Source: Barnesiella sp. An22
GTDB lineage: Bacteria > Bacteroidota > Bacteroidia > Bacteroidales > Barnesiellaceae
Direction of reading: 5' to 3'
Assembly: GCF_002159975.1 (NCBI RefSeq)
Contig: NZ_NFJR01000002.1
Span: 124,001-188,000 of the forward strand
DNA: 64,000 nucleotides
Part shown: positions 25,778 to 34,864 of the stretch, piece by piece
How the letters are laid out: every line of letters begins with the position of its first letter
Position numbering within the stretch: position 1 is the stretch's first letter
Program-made: the position numbers and the translations under genes
The notes under the pieces: model-generated
Told to the model about the DNA's origin: nothing
The model's input: the letters and a program-made list of their open reading frames with translations, nothing else
The model's database searches: none

Positions 25778-27061
25778 CTACGGCTTCATGGCCGAGCGGG
25801 CGAGCAACTTGTGCCCGATGCGGCAATAGAGACACTTGTGTGCCTGGCAATATTCGTTGTTCAGCTGTATCACGGCCTGGCTCTCGAGCGCACTGTTGAC
25901 CCCCACCCCCATTGAGGCGAAACGGCGCACAATCGAGTTCTTCTCGGGACGCAACGACTCGAGCAACGCCAGGGCCCGGTCGGTCATCGCCTCGTTACCG
26001 GTCGATACCCCACAGGCATAGAGCAGCGGGGCCACGGCGTTGATGAGCACGATGTCGATCGCACTCTCGCCCAGCACCGCACTCGACTCGGGCGAGGCAT
26101 GCCCGAAGAGGTAGTGTGTAGTCCAATAACCCGACAGCTCGACCTTGAAGATAGCCCGCAGCGCCTCGTCGCTGTCGGCCTCGCAGATGCGCGAAAAGAG
26201 GTTGAATCCCCGGTGTATATACTGGGCCAGCATGGCAATGCGCCGGTGGGGAAAGTTGGCCGGCCGCAGCCTGAAGAACTTCCAGCTGTCGGGATTGATG
26301 GGCGTGAGCCCGAACTTGTTTCGCAAAAAGGCATACTCGCCCGTCAACCGTGTATAGTAGTCGTCGCCCGCATGCTCCCCCTCTACCAACAGTCCCGCCT
26401 GCCCGAAGAGGAAGGCCTCGACCTGTGCCAGCGAGTCGGCATGCTTCTGCATGAAACGCAGCGGCAGACTGCGGGCCAACCGCTCGAAGGCGTCGCCGTT
26501 GATGCCGAATCCCAGGCTGCGCGACACCGCCACATAGCACACCTCTTCCCAACTGCCCCGATAGAGCTCGAGCCAGTCGTGCAGACGCTGCGCCTTGGCC
26601 TGTAACCGCTCCACGGCCAGCGACGAAATCCAGTCGGCCAGCAGCACCGGGTCGAAATCGCCGATGTACCGGGCACACGACTGGCTGGGCGAATGGGTCA
26701 CCAGCGATTCGTAATCGGCCCGGAACGTGGGCGAACACGACAGCACCAGCGTGGGAATCTCCTCACCGTCGGTGCGGTAGACCGGGGTATCGGCCACCTC
26801 GACCACATGCAGCACCACCGAGTCGTAGGCCGGGTCGAGGTGATGGTTGTGCCGCCGCCAGTCCGAAGCCCGCCGGTGAATTTCCACGTTACCGGCCCAG
26901 ACGTAACCGTCTATCCCGATTTTGGCATTGAAAAAATCGGGGCCCGAGTCGGTATTCAACCGCCCCACGTCGATTACCCGCACCTTGCGGCCGTCGACCG
27001 TCGTCAGTCGCGACGGGTCGAAGAGCCGGTGCTGCCACACATATTGCATGAGTTTTTCCAT
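25778..27061 (-). CDS. DUF2851 family protein
   Basis: 427 residues. The N-terminal part, with DVGRLNTDSGPDFFNAKIGI (about 31-50) and GNVEIHRRASDWRRH, is the DUF2851 signature; the D-x-GPDFFNA...VEIH pattern recalls the metal-binding core of PD-(D/E)XK-like folds, but no function is established. A C-terminal cysteine group CQAHKCLYC (C-x4-C-x2-C), followed by RIGHKLL, could bind metal. The start MEKLMQYVW matches relatives. It converges on rubrerythrin's terminator and is divergent from dapB. Confidence 0.85.
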   Translation of the reverse strand: MEKLMQYVWQHRLFDPSRLTTVDGRKVRVIDVGRLNTDSGPDFFNAKIGIDGYVWAGNVEIHRRASDWRRHNHHLDPAYDSVVLHVVEVADTPVYRTDGEEIPTLVLSCSPTFRADYESLVTHSPSQSCARYIGDFDPVLLADWISSLAVERLQAKAQRLHDWLELYRGSWEEVCYVAVSRSLGFGINGDAFERLARSLPLRFMQKHADSLAQVEAFLFGQAGLLVEGEHAGDDYYTRLTGEYAFLRNKFGLTPINPDSWKFFRLRPANFPHRRIAMLAQYIHRGFNLFSRICEADSDEALRAIFKVELSGYWTTHYLFGHASPESSAVLGESAIDIVLINAVAPLLYACGVSTGNEAMTDRALALLESLRPEKNSIVRRFASMGVGVNSALESQAVIQLNNEYCQAHKCLYCRIGHKLLARSAMKP

Positions 27062-27196
27062 ACGAGCAAGCTGTTTGCGTGTTTTTCATCTTTTCCGTCC
27101 ATTCCCCTACCCGGGAAAAAGGGAGAAAACGACAGAGATAACTCCCGAAAACGGTGTTTTTATTCGCCTCGGCGCTCACCATTCTCTATCTTTTAC

Positions 27197-27204
27197 TATC
27201 TTTG
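27197..27204 (+). promoter_or_regulatory. -7 box upstream of dapB-lepB operon
   Basis: TATCTTTG, 79 bp before the dapB start. No well-spaced TTTG upstream, so only the -7 box is supported. Confidence 0.5.
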
Positions 27205-27283
27205 TCTCTGCATATATGCAAATTAAATGAACCTTATTGAATAAACCGGTATAAACCGAGATGTTTTGTAACAGAAGTTCGAT

Positions 27284-28003
27284 ATGAAAATAGCGCTTAT
27301 TGGATACGGAAAAATGGGACATGCCATCGAAGAGATAGCTCTGTCTCGCGGACACGAAATTGTGTGTCGCATCGATAAAGACAACCAGGACGATTTTGAT
27401 TCACCCCAGTTCAAGAGTGCCGACGTGGCCATCGAGTTCACCGCTCCCACCGTGGCACTGGGCAACTACCGCCGGGCCTTTGCCGCCGGTGTTCCCGTGG
27501 TATCGGGTACGACGGGCTGGCTCGAGCATCTGCCCGAAGTGAAAGAGGCCTGCGAGAAGGGTCAGACCTTTTTCTACGCCTCCAACTTCAGCCTGGGCGT
27601 GAACATCTTCTTTGCCGTGAACAAATACCTGGCCGGCATCATGAACCACTTCCCGCAATACGAAGTGAGCCTCGAAGAGATTCACCACGTGCACAAGCTC
27701 GACCACCCCAGCGGCACCGCCATCACGCTGGCCGAAGATATTATCGGCCAACTCGACTCGAAGCATTCGTGGACCGAGGCCCAGCCTGCCCCGGCCGACG
27801 CCATTCCCGTCGTAGCCCGTCGCGAAGGCGAGGTGCCCGGCACCCATATCATCACCTACGACAGCGAGGTCGATACCATCCGCATCTCTCACGAGGCCAA
27901 GAGCCGCAAAGGATTTGCCCTGGGAGCCGTCGTTGCCGCCGAGTTTACGGTGGGCAAGAAAGGTTTCCTCACCATGCAAGACCTCTTCTCGTTCCTCAAA
28001 TAA
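27284..28003 (+). CDS. dapB: 4-hydroxy-tetrahydrodipicolinate reductase
   Basis: NAD(P)H-dependent step of lysine/diaminopimelate synthesis. 239 residues. Rossmann motif IGYGKMGH at 5-12, VSGTTGW about 72-78, ASNFSLGVN around 99-107, and the substrate-binding block EIHHVHKLDHPSGTA (catalytic His and Lys). The enzyme is shorter than the E. coli form (273), as in other Bacteroidetes. It starts an operon with lepB 9 bp downstream. Confidence 0.95.
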   Translation: MKIALIGYGKMGHAIEEIALSRGHEIVCRIDKDNQDDFDSPQFKSADVAIEFTAPTVALGNYRRAFAAGVPVVSGTTGWLEHLPEVKEACEKGQTFFYASNFSLGVNIFFAVNKYLAGIMNHFPQYEVSLEEIHHVHKLDHPSGTAITLAEDIIGQLDSKHSWTEAQPAPADAIPVVARREGEVPGTHIITYDSEVDTIRISHEAKSRKGFALGAVVAAEFTVGKKGFLTMQDLFSFLK

Positions 28004-28012
28004 TCCCCTGTC

Positions 28013-29461
28013 ATGGATCAAAACACCGCTTCGAAATACAGCCTCGCCGAACGGCTGAAACGGGTCAAAAAGACCCGCTGGATACGATTCTCGATCGTAG
28101 CCCTCATCTACATCGGCTGGACCATCTGGCTCAACAACTACTACGTGCTGTTCGGCCTCCTGCTCCTCATCGACATCTACCTCACCCAGTATATCCCCTG
28201 GGGCTGGTGGAAGACGAGCAAAAACCGCGCCGTGCGCACCGTCATGGAGTGGGTCGATGCCATTGTCTACGCCCTGGTGCTGGTCTACTTCATCTTCATC
28301 TTCATCTTCCAGAACTACCAGATACCCTCCTCGTCGCTCGAGAAGTCGATGCTGGTGGGCGACTATCTGCTGGTGAGCAAGATGAGCTACGGTCCGCGGG
28401 TACCCAACACCCCGCTACACTTCCCCTTGGCCCAGCACACCCTGCCCATACTCAATACGAAATCGTATATCGAGTGGCCCCAGTGGGACTACCACCGGCT
28501 CAAGGGTTTCGGTAAGGTAGAGCGCAACGACATCGTGGTCTTCAACTTCCCGGCCGGCGATACCGTGGCTACCAAACAGCCCAACCCCGACTACTACACC
28601 CTCTGTTTCTACGACGGACGCGAAGCGGTGAACCGCAACAAGGCACTCTATGGCGACATCATCTACCGTCCCGTAGACCGTCGCGAGAACTATGTGAAGC
28701 GCTGCGTGGGATTGCCCGGCGATACCTTCAGCATCGTGAAGAACGACATCTACATCGACGGCGTCAAGCAGCCGCGCCCCAAACACATGCAGCTCAACTA
28801 CCTGGTGAAAACCAACGGCCGCTACCTGGCCAACAGCGATTTCGAGAAGTGGGGCATCAGTGTCGACGACCGCATCCCCCTCGACATCTCGAGTGAAAAC
28901 GCCCGCAAAAACCTGGCCAGTTGGGGCATCACCCCCAACCCCGACGGCAGCATGAACCCCGTCTATGAACTCCCCCTCACGCAGGCCATGATTGCCCAGA
29001 TGCGCAAGGACCCCTCTATCGAGCAGATAGTCGAAGAACCCGGATTCCTGGGCGGACAGACCTACCCGCTGGTGACCTCGAACACCTGGACCCGCTCGGA
29101 CTACGGCCCCGTGTGGATTCCCAAGAAGGGAGCCACCCTCAAGCTCACCCTCGAAAACCTGCCCATCTACGAGCGACCCATCACCGCCTACGAGCACAAC
29201 GACCTGCAAGTGAAGGATGGCAAAATCTATATCAACGGGCAGGAGACCGACTCCTACACCTTCAAGATGGACTACTACATGATGCTGGGCGACAACCGCG
29301 ACAAGTCGGCCGACAGCCGCTACTGGGGCTTCGTACCCGAAGACCACATCGTGGGCAAACCCATGTTTGTATTCCTCTCGCTCGACAAGGACAAAGGACT
29401 CTTCGACGGTAAGATTCGCTTCAACCGCATGTTCCGGTCGGTCGACAGCCTGGTCAACTAA
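28013..29461 (+). CDS. lepB: Signal peptidase I (active)
   Basis: Cuts signal peptides from exported proteins at the periplasmic face. 482 residues, enlarged by insertions in the periplasmic part. Hydrophobic segments at about 26-60 and 82-100. Ser108 in QIPSSSLEKSM is the expected nucleophile; Lys229 in YVKRCVGLPGD is the general base; the box E motif is GDNRDKSADSRYWGFVP. All catalytic elements are present, in contrast to the paralogue encoded next. Confidence 0.93.
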   Translation: MDQNTASKYSLAERLKRVKKTRWIRFSIVALIYIGWTIWLNNYYVLFGLLLLIDIYLTQYIPWGWWKTSKNRAVRTVMEWVDAIVYALVLVYFIFIFIFQNYQIPSSSLEKSMLVGDYLLVSKMSYGPRVPNTPLHFPLAQHTLPILNTKSYIEWPQWDYHRLKGFGKVERNDIVVFNFPAGDTVATKQPNPDYYTLCFYDGREAVNRNKALYGDIIYRPVDRRENYVKRCVGLPGDTFSIVKNDIYIDGVKQPRPKHMQLNYLVKTNGRYLANSDFEKWGISVDDRIPLDISSENARKNLASWGITPNPDGSMNPVYELPLTQAMIAQMRKDPSIEQIVEEPGFLGGQTYPLVTSNTWTRSDYGPVWIPKKGATLKLTLENLPIYERPITAYEHNDLQVKDGKIYINGQETDSYTFKMDYYMMLGDNRDKSADSRYWGFVPEDHIVGKPMFVFLSLDKDKGLFDGKIRFNRMFRSVDSLVN

Positions 29462-29464
29462 CAG

Positions 29465-30361
29465 ATGATGAAACGAGAGACTATACGCACGATTCTGGTC
29501 ACGGTAATTGTCATTATCGCGATTGTATGGTCTGTCCGCTTTTTCGTGGTCGAACCCTACCGCGTACCGCCCGGCCAGATGGAGAACAGCCTCTTGCCGG
29601 GTGACCGCCTGTGGGTCGACAAGTGGTCGTTCCGCTGGGGCCATCGCACCCCTGCGCGCCGCGACCTGCTGGTCTTCACACTGCCCTCGCTACACCAGCC
29701 GCAGAGTGCCAGTGACGAGGTGGCCATGGCCCGCTGCATAGGTCTGCCCGGCGACACCATTCGCAGCACCGGCAACCTCCTGTTTATCAACCGTAAGGCG
29801 GTAGCCCAACCCCCGCTCATTCTCGAGGCTTACCTCTCGCCCGACTCGATGCGCAACGACGTGAACCGCACCTTGCGCCAAAACAAGGCGCAATTTGTCG
29901 AGCAGGGAAAGGTGGGCAGTGACCGGCTGCTCTTCCTCTCGCGCTACGACTACGACAAGGTACGCAAGCAGCTTGCGCCCGATTCGCTGCTCTATCCCGT
30001 ATTCCTCAACCGCGACAGCTACGAAATCACACTCCCCCGAAAAGGGAAAAACATACGAGTCACCCCGCAGAATGCCGAGATGCTGGCCTACCTCCTCACC
30101 CAATACGAAAACTGTCCCGTGACCTGTCGAGAGGGCAAAATCTACCACGGCGACCGGATTGTCACCCAGTGCCGGCTCTCGCAAGACTACTATTGGGTCA
30201 TCGGCGACAACCGCGCCGGCATGGCCGACTCGCGCACCTTCGGCCCCCTGCCCCACTCCCTGCTCATGGGCAAAGGGCTGTGGATAGGCTACTCGCGCGA
30301 CCCCGAAAAGCCCTTCTGGCAATCGTTCCGTACCGACCGTTTCTTCACCCGACCGCTATGA
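29465..30361 (+). CDS. Signal peptidase I paralogue lacking catalytic residues
   Basis: 298 residues, one N-terminal membrane segment (about 8-29). Aligned by eye with LepB, the nucleophile motif reads YRVPPGQMENSL, placing Gln38 where Ser should be, and the base motif reads VAMARCIGLPGD, placing Ala89 where Lys should be. The structural GLPGD and GDNRAGMADSRTFGPLP boxes are kept. It is thus probably a pseudo-peptidase. It begins 3 bp after lepB and overlaps wbqC by 4 bp (ATGA), so it is co-expressed with active LepB. A partner or regulatory role is inference. Confidence 0.9.
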   Translation: MMKRETIRTILVTVIVIIAIVWSVRFFVVEPYRVPPGQMENSLLPGDRLWVDKWSFRWGHRTPARRDLLVFTLPSLHQPQSASDEVAMARCIGLPGDTIRSTGNLLFINRKAVAQPPLILEAYLSPDSMRNDVNRTLRQNKAQFVEQGKVGSDRLLFLSRYDYDKVRKQLAPDSLLYPVFLNRDSYEITLPRKGKNIRVTPQNAEMLAYLLTQYENCPVTCREGKIYHGDRIVTQCRLSQDYYWVIGDNRAGMADSRTFGPLPHSLLMGKGLWIGYSRDPEKPFWQSFRTDRFFTRPL

Positions 30362-30984
30362 CCACCGCCTACCTCTCTACCGCCTACTTTGCCCCGGTGT
30401 CGTACTACATGGCCCTGCTTGCCTACGACCGCATCGTGATTGAACAGTGGTGCAACTACACCAAGCAGACCTACCGCAACCGATGCCACATAGCCGGTGC
30501 CAACGGTATGCTGTCGCTCTCGGTGCCGGTAGTCAAGCCCGATACCCTCAAGTGCCCCACCCGCGACATCCGCATCTCCGACCACGGGGAGTGGCGTCAC
30601 CTGCACTGGAACGCCATCGCCTCGGCCTACGGCTCGTCGCCCTTCTTCGAGTATTACCAGGACGATATTCGCCCCTTCTTCGAGAAGCGATACACCTTTC
30701 TGCTCGACTTCAACGAAGCCATCCGACAGACCCTCTGCGAACTCATCGGCTTGGAACCGCACGTTGAATACACCGACCAGTATGCCCAACCCGCCCCTGG
30801 CGAAGCAGACCTGCGCGAAGCCATACACCCCAAACGAAATATTGCCGAGACTATCCCCTCGATGCACCTCAAACCCTACTACCAGGTGTTTGCCCCCAAA
30901 TATGGTTTCCTGCCCGACCTGAGCATACTCGACCTCTTGATGAATATGGGACCCGAGTCGATTCTTATCCTCAAAGAATCATAA
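30358..30984 (+). CDS. WbqC family protein
   Basis: 208 residues from the ATG at 30358, which overlaps the preceding stop (ATGA); the frame is open further upstream but only as a shadow of the lepB paralogue. Landmarks LSTAYFAPVSYYMAL, NYTKQTYRNRCHIAGANG and SVPV, typical of WbqC-like proteins. WbqC is linked to O-antigen loci in some bacteria, but its reaction is unsettled. Last gene of the dapB operon. Confidence 0.85.
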   Translation: MTTAYLSTAYFAPVSYYMALLAYDRIVIEQWCNYTKQTYRNRCHIAGANGMLSLSVPVVKPDTLKCPTRDIRISDHGEWRHLHWNAIASAYGSSPFFEYYQDDIRPFFEKRYTFLLDFNEAIRQTLCELIGLEPHVEYTDQYAQPAPGEADLREAIHPKRNIAETIPSMHLKPYYQVFAPKYGFLPDLSILDLLMNMGPESILILKES

Positions 30985-31023
30985 GAATTGCCCCTTTAAG
31001 AGTTCTTTATCGGCTATATTTCT

Positions 31024-31031
31024 TATCTTTG
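31024..31031 (+). promoter_or_regulatory. -7 box upstream of cysE
   Basis: TATCTTTG, about 103 bp before the cysE start. No clear -33 box at the expected spacing. Confidence 0.5.
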
Positions 31032-31133
31032 CTCCCAAATACAAAATAGGCTGCTCTCCAGTGCGATATTCTTGTGCGAACCTCAATCTGCCGACAGCGC
31101 TATCTTGGCTCCATCAAATAGTTAACATTGTAC

Positions 31134-32036
31134 ATGAGCAGCTATAAATATGCCGAAAATCTGAAAGAGACGGTCAAGAAACTGTCCGATTTCCTTTCGC
31201 TCGAAGAGTTGCACCACCAGAGTTGCAAGGGAGAGATGCTCCCCTCGGGACAACAACTGCAAGAAATCATCGCGCTCTGTCGCTCGCTCATCTTCCCCGG
31301 TTTCTACGGTTCGCCCGATGTGAGCGACAAAAACCTGCTCTACCACACCGGAATCAACACCGAAAAACTGTTCGACCTGCTGGTGAGTCAAATCTCGGCC
31401 GGACTCCTGTTTGTGACCGACGACCCCCTTATCCATTACGACCCGAAACAACTCGAAGGGGTAGCCGAACAGAAGGCGGTCAACTTCATATCCTATCTGC
31501 CCGAGATGCGGCGCATACTCTCGACCGACGTCACCGCCATGTACAACGGCGACCCGGCCGCACAGAGCAAGGCCGAGGTCATCCTCTGCTACCCGGCCAT
31601 ACGGGCCATCGCCAACTATCGCATCGCCCACAAACTGCTCGAACTGGGAGTCCCCCTCATACCCCGCATCATCACCGAGATGGCTCACTCCGAGACGGGT
31701 ATCGACATACACCCCGCCGCCACCATAGGCGAATACTTTGCCATCGACCACGGCACGGGTGTCGTCATCGGAGCCACCTCGATTATCGGCAACCGGGTGA
31801 AACTCTACCAGGGTGTCACGCTGGGTGCCCGCAGCTTCCCGCTCGACGAGAACAACAATCCCATCAAGGGAATCGCCCGCCACCCCATCATCGAAGACGA
31901 TGTAATCATCTACTCCAACGCCACCATTCTGGGCCGAATCACCATCGGCAAGGGGGCTGTCATAGGCGGTAACATCTGGGTGACCGAGAATGTGGCCCCC
32001 GGCGAACGCCTCGTACAGGCCAAAGCAAAACAGTAA
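31134..32036 (+). CDS. cysE: Serine O-acetyltransferase
   Basis: Acetylates L-serine with acetyl-CoA for cysteine synthesis. 300 residues: an N-terminal helical domain (1 to about 180), then a left-handed beta-helix of hexapeptide repeats (GIDIHPAATIGEYF, GTGVVIGATSIIGNRVKLYQ). Catalytic His/Asp elements AIDHGTG and MAHSETG are present. ATG at 31134 (MSSYKYAEN) is chosen; an in-frame TTG two codons earlier is less likely. The N-terminal domain is longer than in EpsC-type short forms. Confidence 0.92.
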   Translation: MSSYKYAENLKETVKKLSDFLSLEELHHQSCKGEMLPSGQQLQEIIALCRSLIFPGFYGSPDVSDKNLLYHTGINTEKLFDLLVSQISAGLLFVTDDPLIHYDPKQLEGVAEQKAVNFISYLPEMRRILSTDVTAMYNGDPAAQSKAEVILCYPAIRAIANYRIAHKLLELGVPLIPRIITEMAHSETGIDIHPAATIGEYFAIDHGTGVVIGATSIIGNRVKLYQGVTLGARSFPLDENNNPIKGIARHPIIEDDVIIYSNATILGRITIGKGAVIGGNIWVTENVAPGERLVQAKAKQ

Positions 32037-32060
32037 AAAACCAAACAATATACACGCGTC

Positions 32061-33572
32061 GTGAATACCGAAAAATTTGAAATCGTAGCAAAAACTTTCC
32101 AGGGGCTCGAAGATGTCCTGGCCGAAGAGATCAGACAGCTCGGCGGCGAAAACGTGGAAACGGGCCGGAGAATGGTCTCTTTCACAGGAGACAAAACCCT
32201 GCTCTACAAAGCCAATCTGGCCTGCCGCACGGCTCTGAGAATACTCAAACCCATCTATAAGTTCGAAGCCTCGGACCCCGACGAAGTCTACGAAAAGATG
32301 AAGGCTTTCCCCTGGGAGACACTGCTCTCGCCCGAGACCACCTTCTCGATCGACTCCGTCACCAACTCCGACAGTTTCAGACACTCCAAATTCGTCACCT
32401 ACCGCGCCAAAGATGCCATTGCCGACTACTTCATGGAGAAGAACGGCAAACGCCCCTCGGTACGCCTCAACGGGGCCGAGGTGGTGCTCAACCTGCACAT
32501 CTCGCACATGAGCTGCACCCTCTCGCTCGACAGTTCGGGCGAGTCGCTCCACAAGCGTGGTTACCGCGTGGGACAAACCGAGGCTCCCATCAACGAGGTA
32601 CTGGCTGCCGGCATGATTCTCAAGACCGGTTGGCACGGCGAGAAAGACCTCATCGACCCCATGTGCGGCTCGGGTACCATCCTCATCGAAGCCGCCCTCA
32701 TCGCCACCAACACCTATCCCGGCATCTTCCGCAAGAACTTCGCCTTTGAGCGGTGGAAAGATTTCGACGAAGAACTCTTCGAATCGCTCTACAACGACGA
32801 CAGCCACGAACGCGAATTTACCCACCGCATATACGGCAGCGACATCTCGCCGCGGGCCATCGACATCGCTACCCAAAACATAAAAAGTGCCGGCGTAGCC
32901 AAATACATCGACCTCAAAATCATGTCTATACAACGGTACGAAACAGCCCCGTCGCCCGAGGGAATCCTCATCACCAACCCGCCCTACGGCGAGCGCATCT
33001 CGTCGAGCGACCTGCTGGGTCTCTACGAGTCGATAGGCAACCGGCTGAAACATGTATTCAAGGGGTACGATGCCTGGATTATCAGCTACCACAAAGAGTG
33101 TTTCGACCGCATCGGTCTGAAACCTTCGGTGAAGATAGAGCTGATGAACGGGGCCCTCGAATGCGAATACCGCAAATACGAGATTTTCGACGGCCGCTAC
33201 AAGGAGTTCAAAGGCGAAGGTCACAACCTCGACAAGCGCCACGACTCGCCCCGCCGCTCGGGGCCGCGCGACCAGTCGACCTTCGGCCGGCGAAAGAGCT
33301 ACGGCCACCGCGACGAACGCCCCGAACGAAGCGAACGATTTGAACGCGGTGAGCGAGGCGAACGTCCGGAACGTCCCTTCCGCCCGGCACGCCCCCAAGG
33401 GAAACCCTTCGAGCATCGCGACCGCGACCGGTTCAAACCCGAAGGCGAACGACCCAAGCGGCTGCACGGCGACGAGGCTTTCCAGAAATTCGTCACCTTC
33501 AAGCGCCCCTCGATCAAACCCAACGACGAGGATACGAAACCTCGCACCGACGAAACCGACACCTCAAAATAA
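32061..33572 (+). CDS. THUMP-domain SAM-dependent RNA methyltransferase with charged tail (RlmL N-terminal-like)
   Basis: Predicted 23S rRNA guanine-N2 methyltransferase of the RlmL/YcbY type, only the methyltransferase half being present. Order: THUMP domain (about 40-160), Rossmann methyltransferase with DPMCGSGTILIEAAL (about 195-210) and the catalytic TNPPYGERI (about 305-315). Residues about 385-470 form a low-complexity tail rich in Arg, Glu, Asp and Pro (for example DERPERSERFERGERGERPE), unlike the folded part. GTG at 32061 is the apparent start. It is followed 19 bp later by purD. Confidence 0.9.
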   Translation: MNTEKFEIVAKTFQGLEDVLAEEIRQLGGENVETGRRMVSFTGDKTLLYKANLACRTALRILKPIYKFEASDPDEVYEKMKAFPWETLLSPETTFSIDSVTNSDSFRHSKFVTYRAKDAIADYFMEKNGKRPSVRLNGAEVVLNLHISHMSCTLSLDSSGESLHKRGYRVGQTEAPINEVLAAGMILKTGWHGEKDLIDPMCGSGTILIEAALIATNTYPGIFRKNFAFERWKDFDEELFESLYNDDSHEREFTHRIYGSDISPRAIDIATQNIKSAGVAKYIDLKIMSIQRYETAPSPEGILITNPPYGERISSSDLLGLYESIGNRLKHVFKGYDAWIISYHKECFDRIGLKPSVKIELMNGALECEYRKYEIFDGRYKEFKGEGHNLDKRHDSPRRSGPRDQSTFGRRKSYGHRDERPERSERFERGERGERPERPFRPARPQGKPFEHRDRDRFKPEGERPKRLHGDEAFQKFVTFKRPSIKPNDEDTKPRTDETDTSK

Positions 33573-33591
33573 ACCCTAAATAACGACTATC

Positions 33592-34860
33592 ATGAACATA
33601 TTGCTCTTAGGTTCGGGCGGCCGCGAATGCGCCTTGGCCTGGAAACTGAAACAGAGTCCCAAAACCGACCGCCTCTTCATCGCTCCCGGTAATGCCGGGA
33701 CCGCCGCTATCGGCACCAACGTAGAAATATCGGCCACCGACTTCGACGCCCTCGGCCGTTTTGCCGTGGAAAACCACATCGATATGGTGGTGGTAGGCCC
33801 CGAAGACCCGTTGGTAAAAGGTATATACGACTATTTCGTCGCACACGACGAACTGAAACATATCCCCGTCATCGGCCCGTCGAAAGAGGGTGCCCGCCTC
33901 GAGGGCAGCAAGGAGTTTGCCAAGGGCTTCATGATGCGCCACCACATCCCTACCGCCCGCTATCAGAGCTTCACGAGCGAAAACATCGAAGCTGCATACG
34001 CTTTCCTCGAGACGCTCAAGGCCCCCTACGTACTCAAGGCCGACGGTCTGGCAGCCGGTAAGGGCGTGCTCATCATCGACAACCTGCAAGAGGCCAAGGA
34101 GGAACTGAAACAGATGCTCGACGGGATGTTTGGCAGTGCCAGCAAAACCGTGGTTATCGAAGAGTTTCTCTCGGGTATCGAGTGCTCGGTATTCGTACTC
34201 ACCGACGGCAACGACTACCGCATACTGCCCGTAGCCAAAGACTACAAACGCATAGGCGAAGGCGATACCGGCCTCAACACCGGCGGTATGGGTGCCGTTT
34301 CGCCCGTACCTTTTGCCAATGCCGACTTTATGAAAAAGGTCGAAGAGCGCATCGTGAAACCCACCATCGAGGGGCTGAAAGAGGAGAAAATCACCTACAA
34401 GGGTTTCATCTTCCTGGGCCTCATCAACGTAGGCGGCGAACCCATGGTCATCGAGTACAACGTGCGTATGGGCGACCCCGAAACCGAAGTGGTGATGCTG
34501 CGCATCCAGTCCGACCTGGTAGACCTGCTCGAAGGGGTGGCTCAGGGCAATCTGTGCGACCGGGAGCTCGTCGAGGATCCTCGCTGTGCCGTTACTGTCA
34601 TGCTGGTATCGGGCGGCTATCCCGGACACTACGAGAAAGGCAAGGAGATTACGGGTCTCGACCGGGTGACCGACAGTATCCCCTTCCATGCCGGTACAGC
34701 CTTCAAAGAGGGCAAGATTGTAACCAACGGCGGACGTGTCATCGCCCTCAGCTCTTACGGGGCTACCAAGGAGGAGGCTCTCGCCAACTCGTTCAAGAGT
34801 GCCCAAGCGGTCTCCTTCGAAGGGAAATATTTCCGTTCCGACATAGGAGCAGACCTCTGA
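33592..34860 (+). CDS. purD: Phosphoribosylamine--glycine ligase
   Basis: ATP-grasp enzyme of purine synthesis joining phosphoribosylamine and glycine. 422 residues. Starts [34 protein letters not shown] about 63-77; ATP-grasp features [33 protein letters not shown] and the metal-site block [12 protein letters not shown]. Complete. It lies between the RNA methyltransferase and a membrane protein gene 4 bp downstream. Confidence 0.96.
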   Translation: MNILLLGSGGRECALAWKLKQSPKTDRLFIAPGNAGTAAIGTNVEISATDFDALGRFAVENHIDMVVVGPEDPLVKGIYDYFVAHDELKHIPVIGPSKEGARLEGSKEFAKGFMMRHHIPTARYQSFTSENIEAAYAFLETLKAPYVLKADGLAAGKGVLIIDNLQEAKEELKQMLDGMFGSASKTVVIEEFLSGIECSVFVLTDGNDYRILPVAKDYKRIGEGDTGLNTGGMGAVSPVPFANADFMKKVEERIVKPTIEGLKEEKITYKGFIFLGLINVGGEPMVIEYNVRMGDPETEVVMLRIQSDLVDLLEGVAQGNLCDRELVEDPRCAVTVMLVSGGYPGHYEKGKEITGLDRVTDSIPFHAGTAFKEGKIVTNGGRVIALSSYGATKEEALANSFKSAQAVSFEGKYFRSDIGADL

Positions 34861-34864
34861 AATC

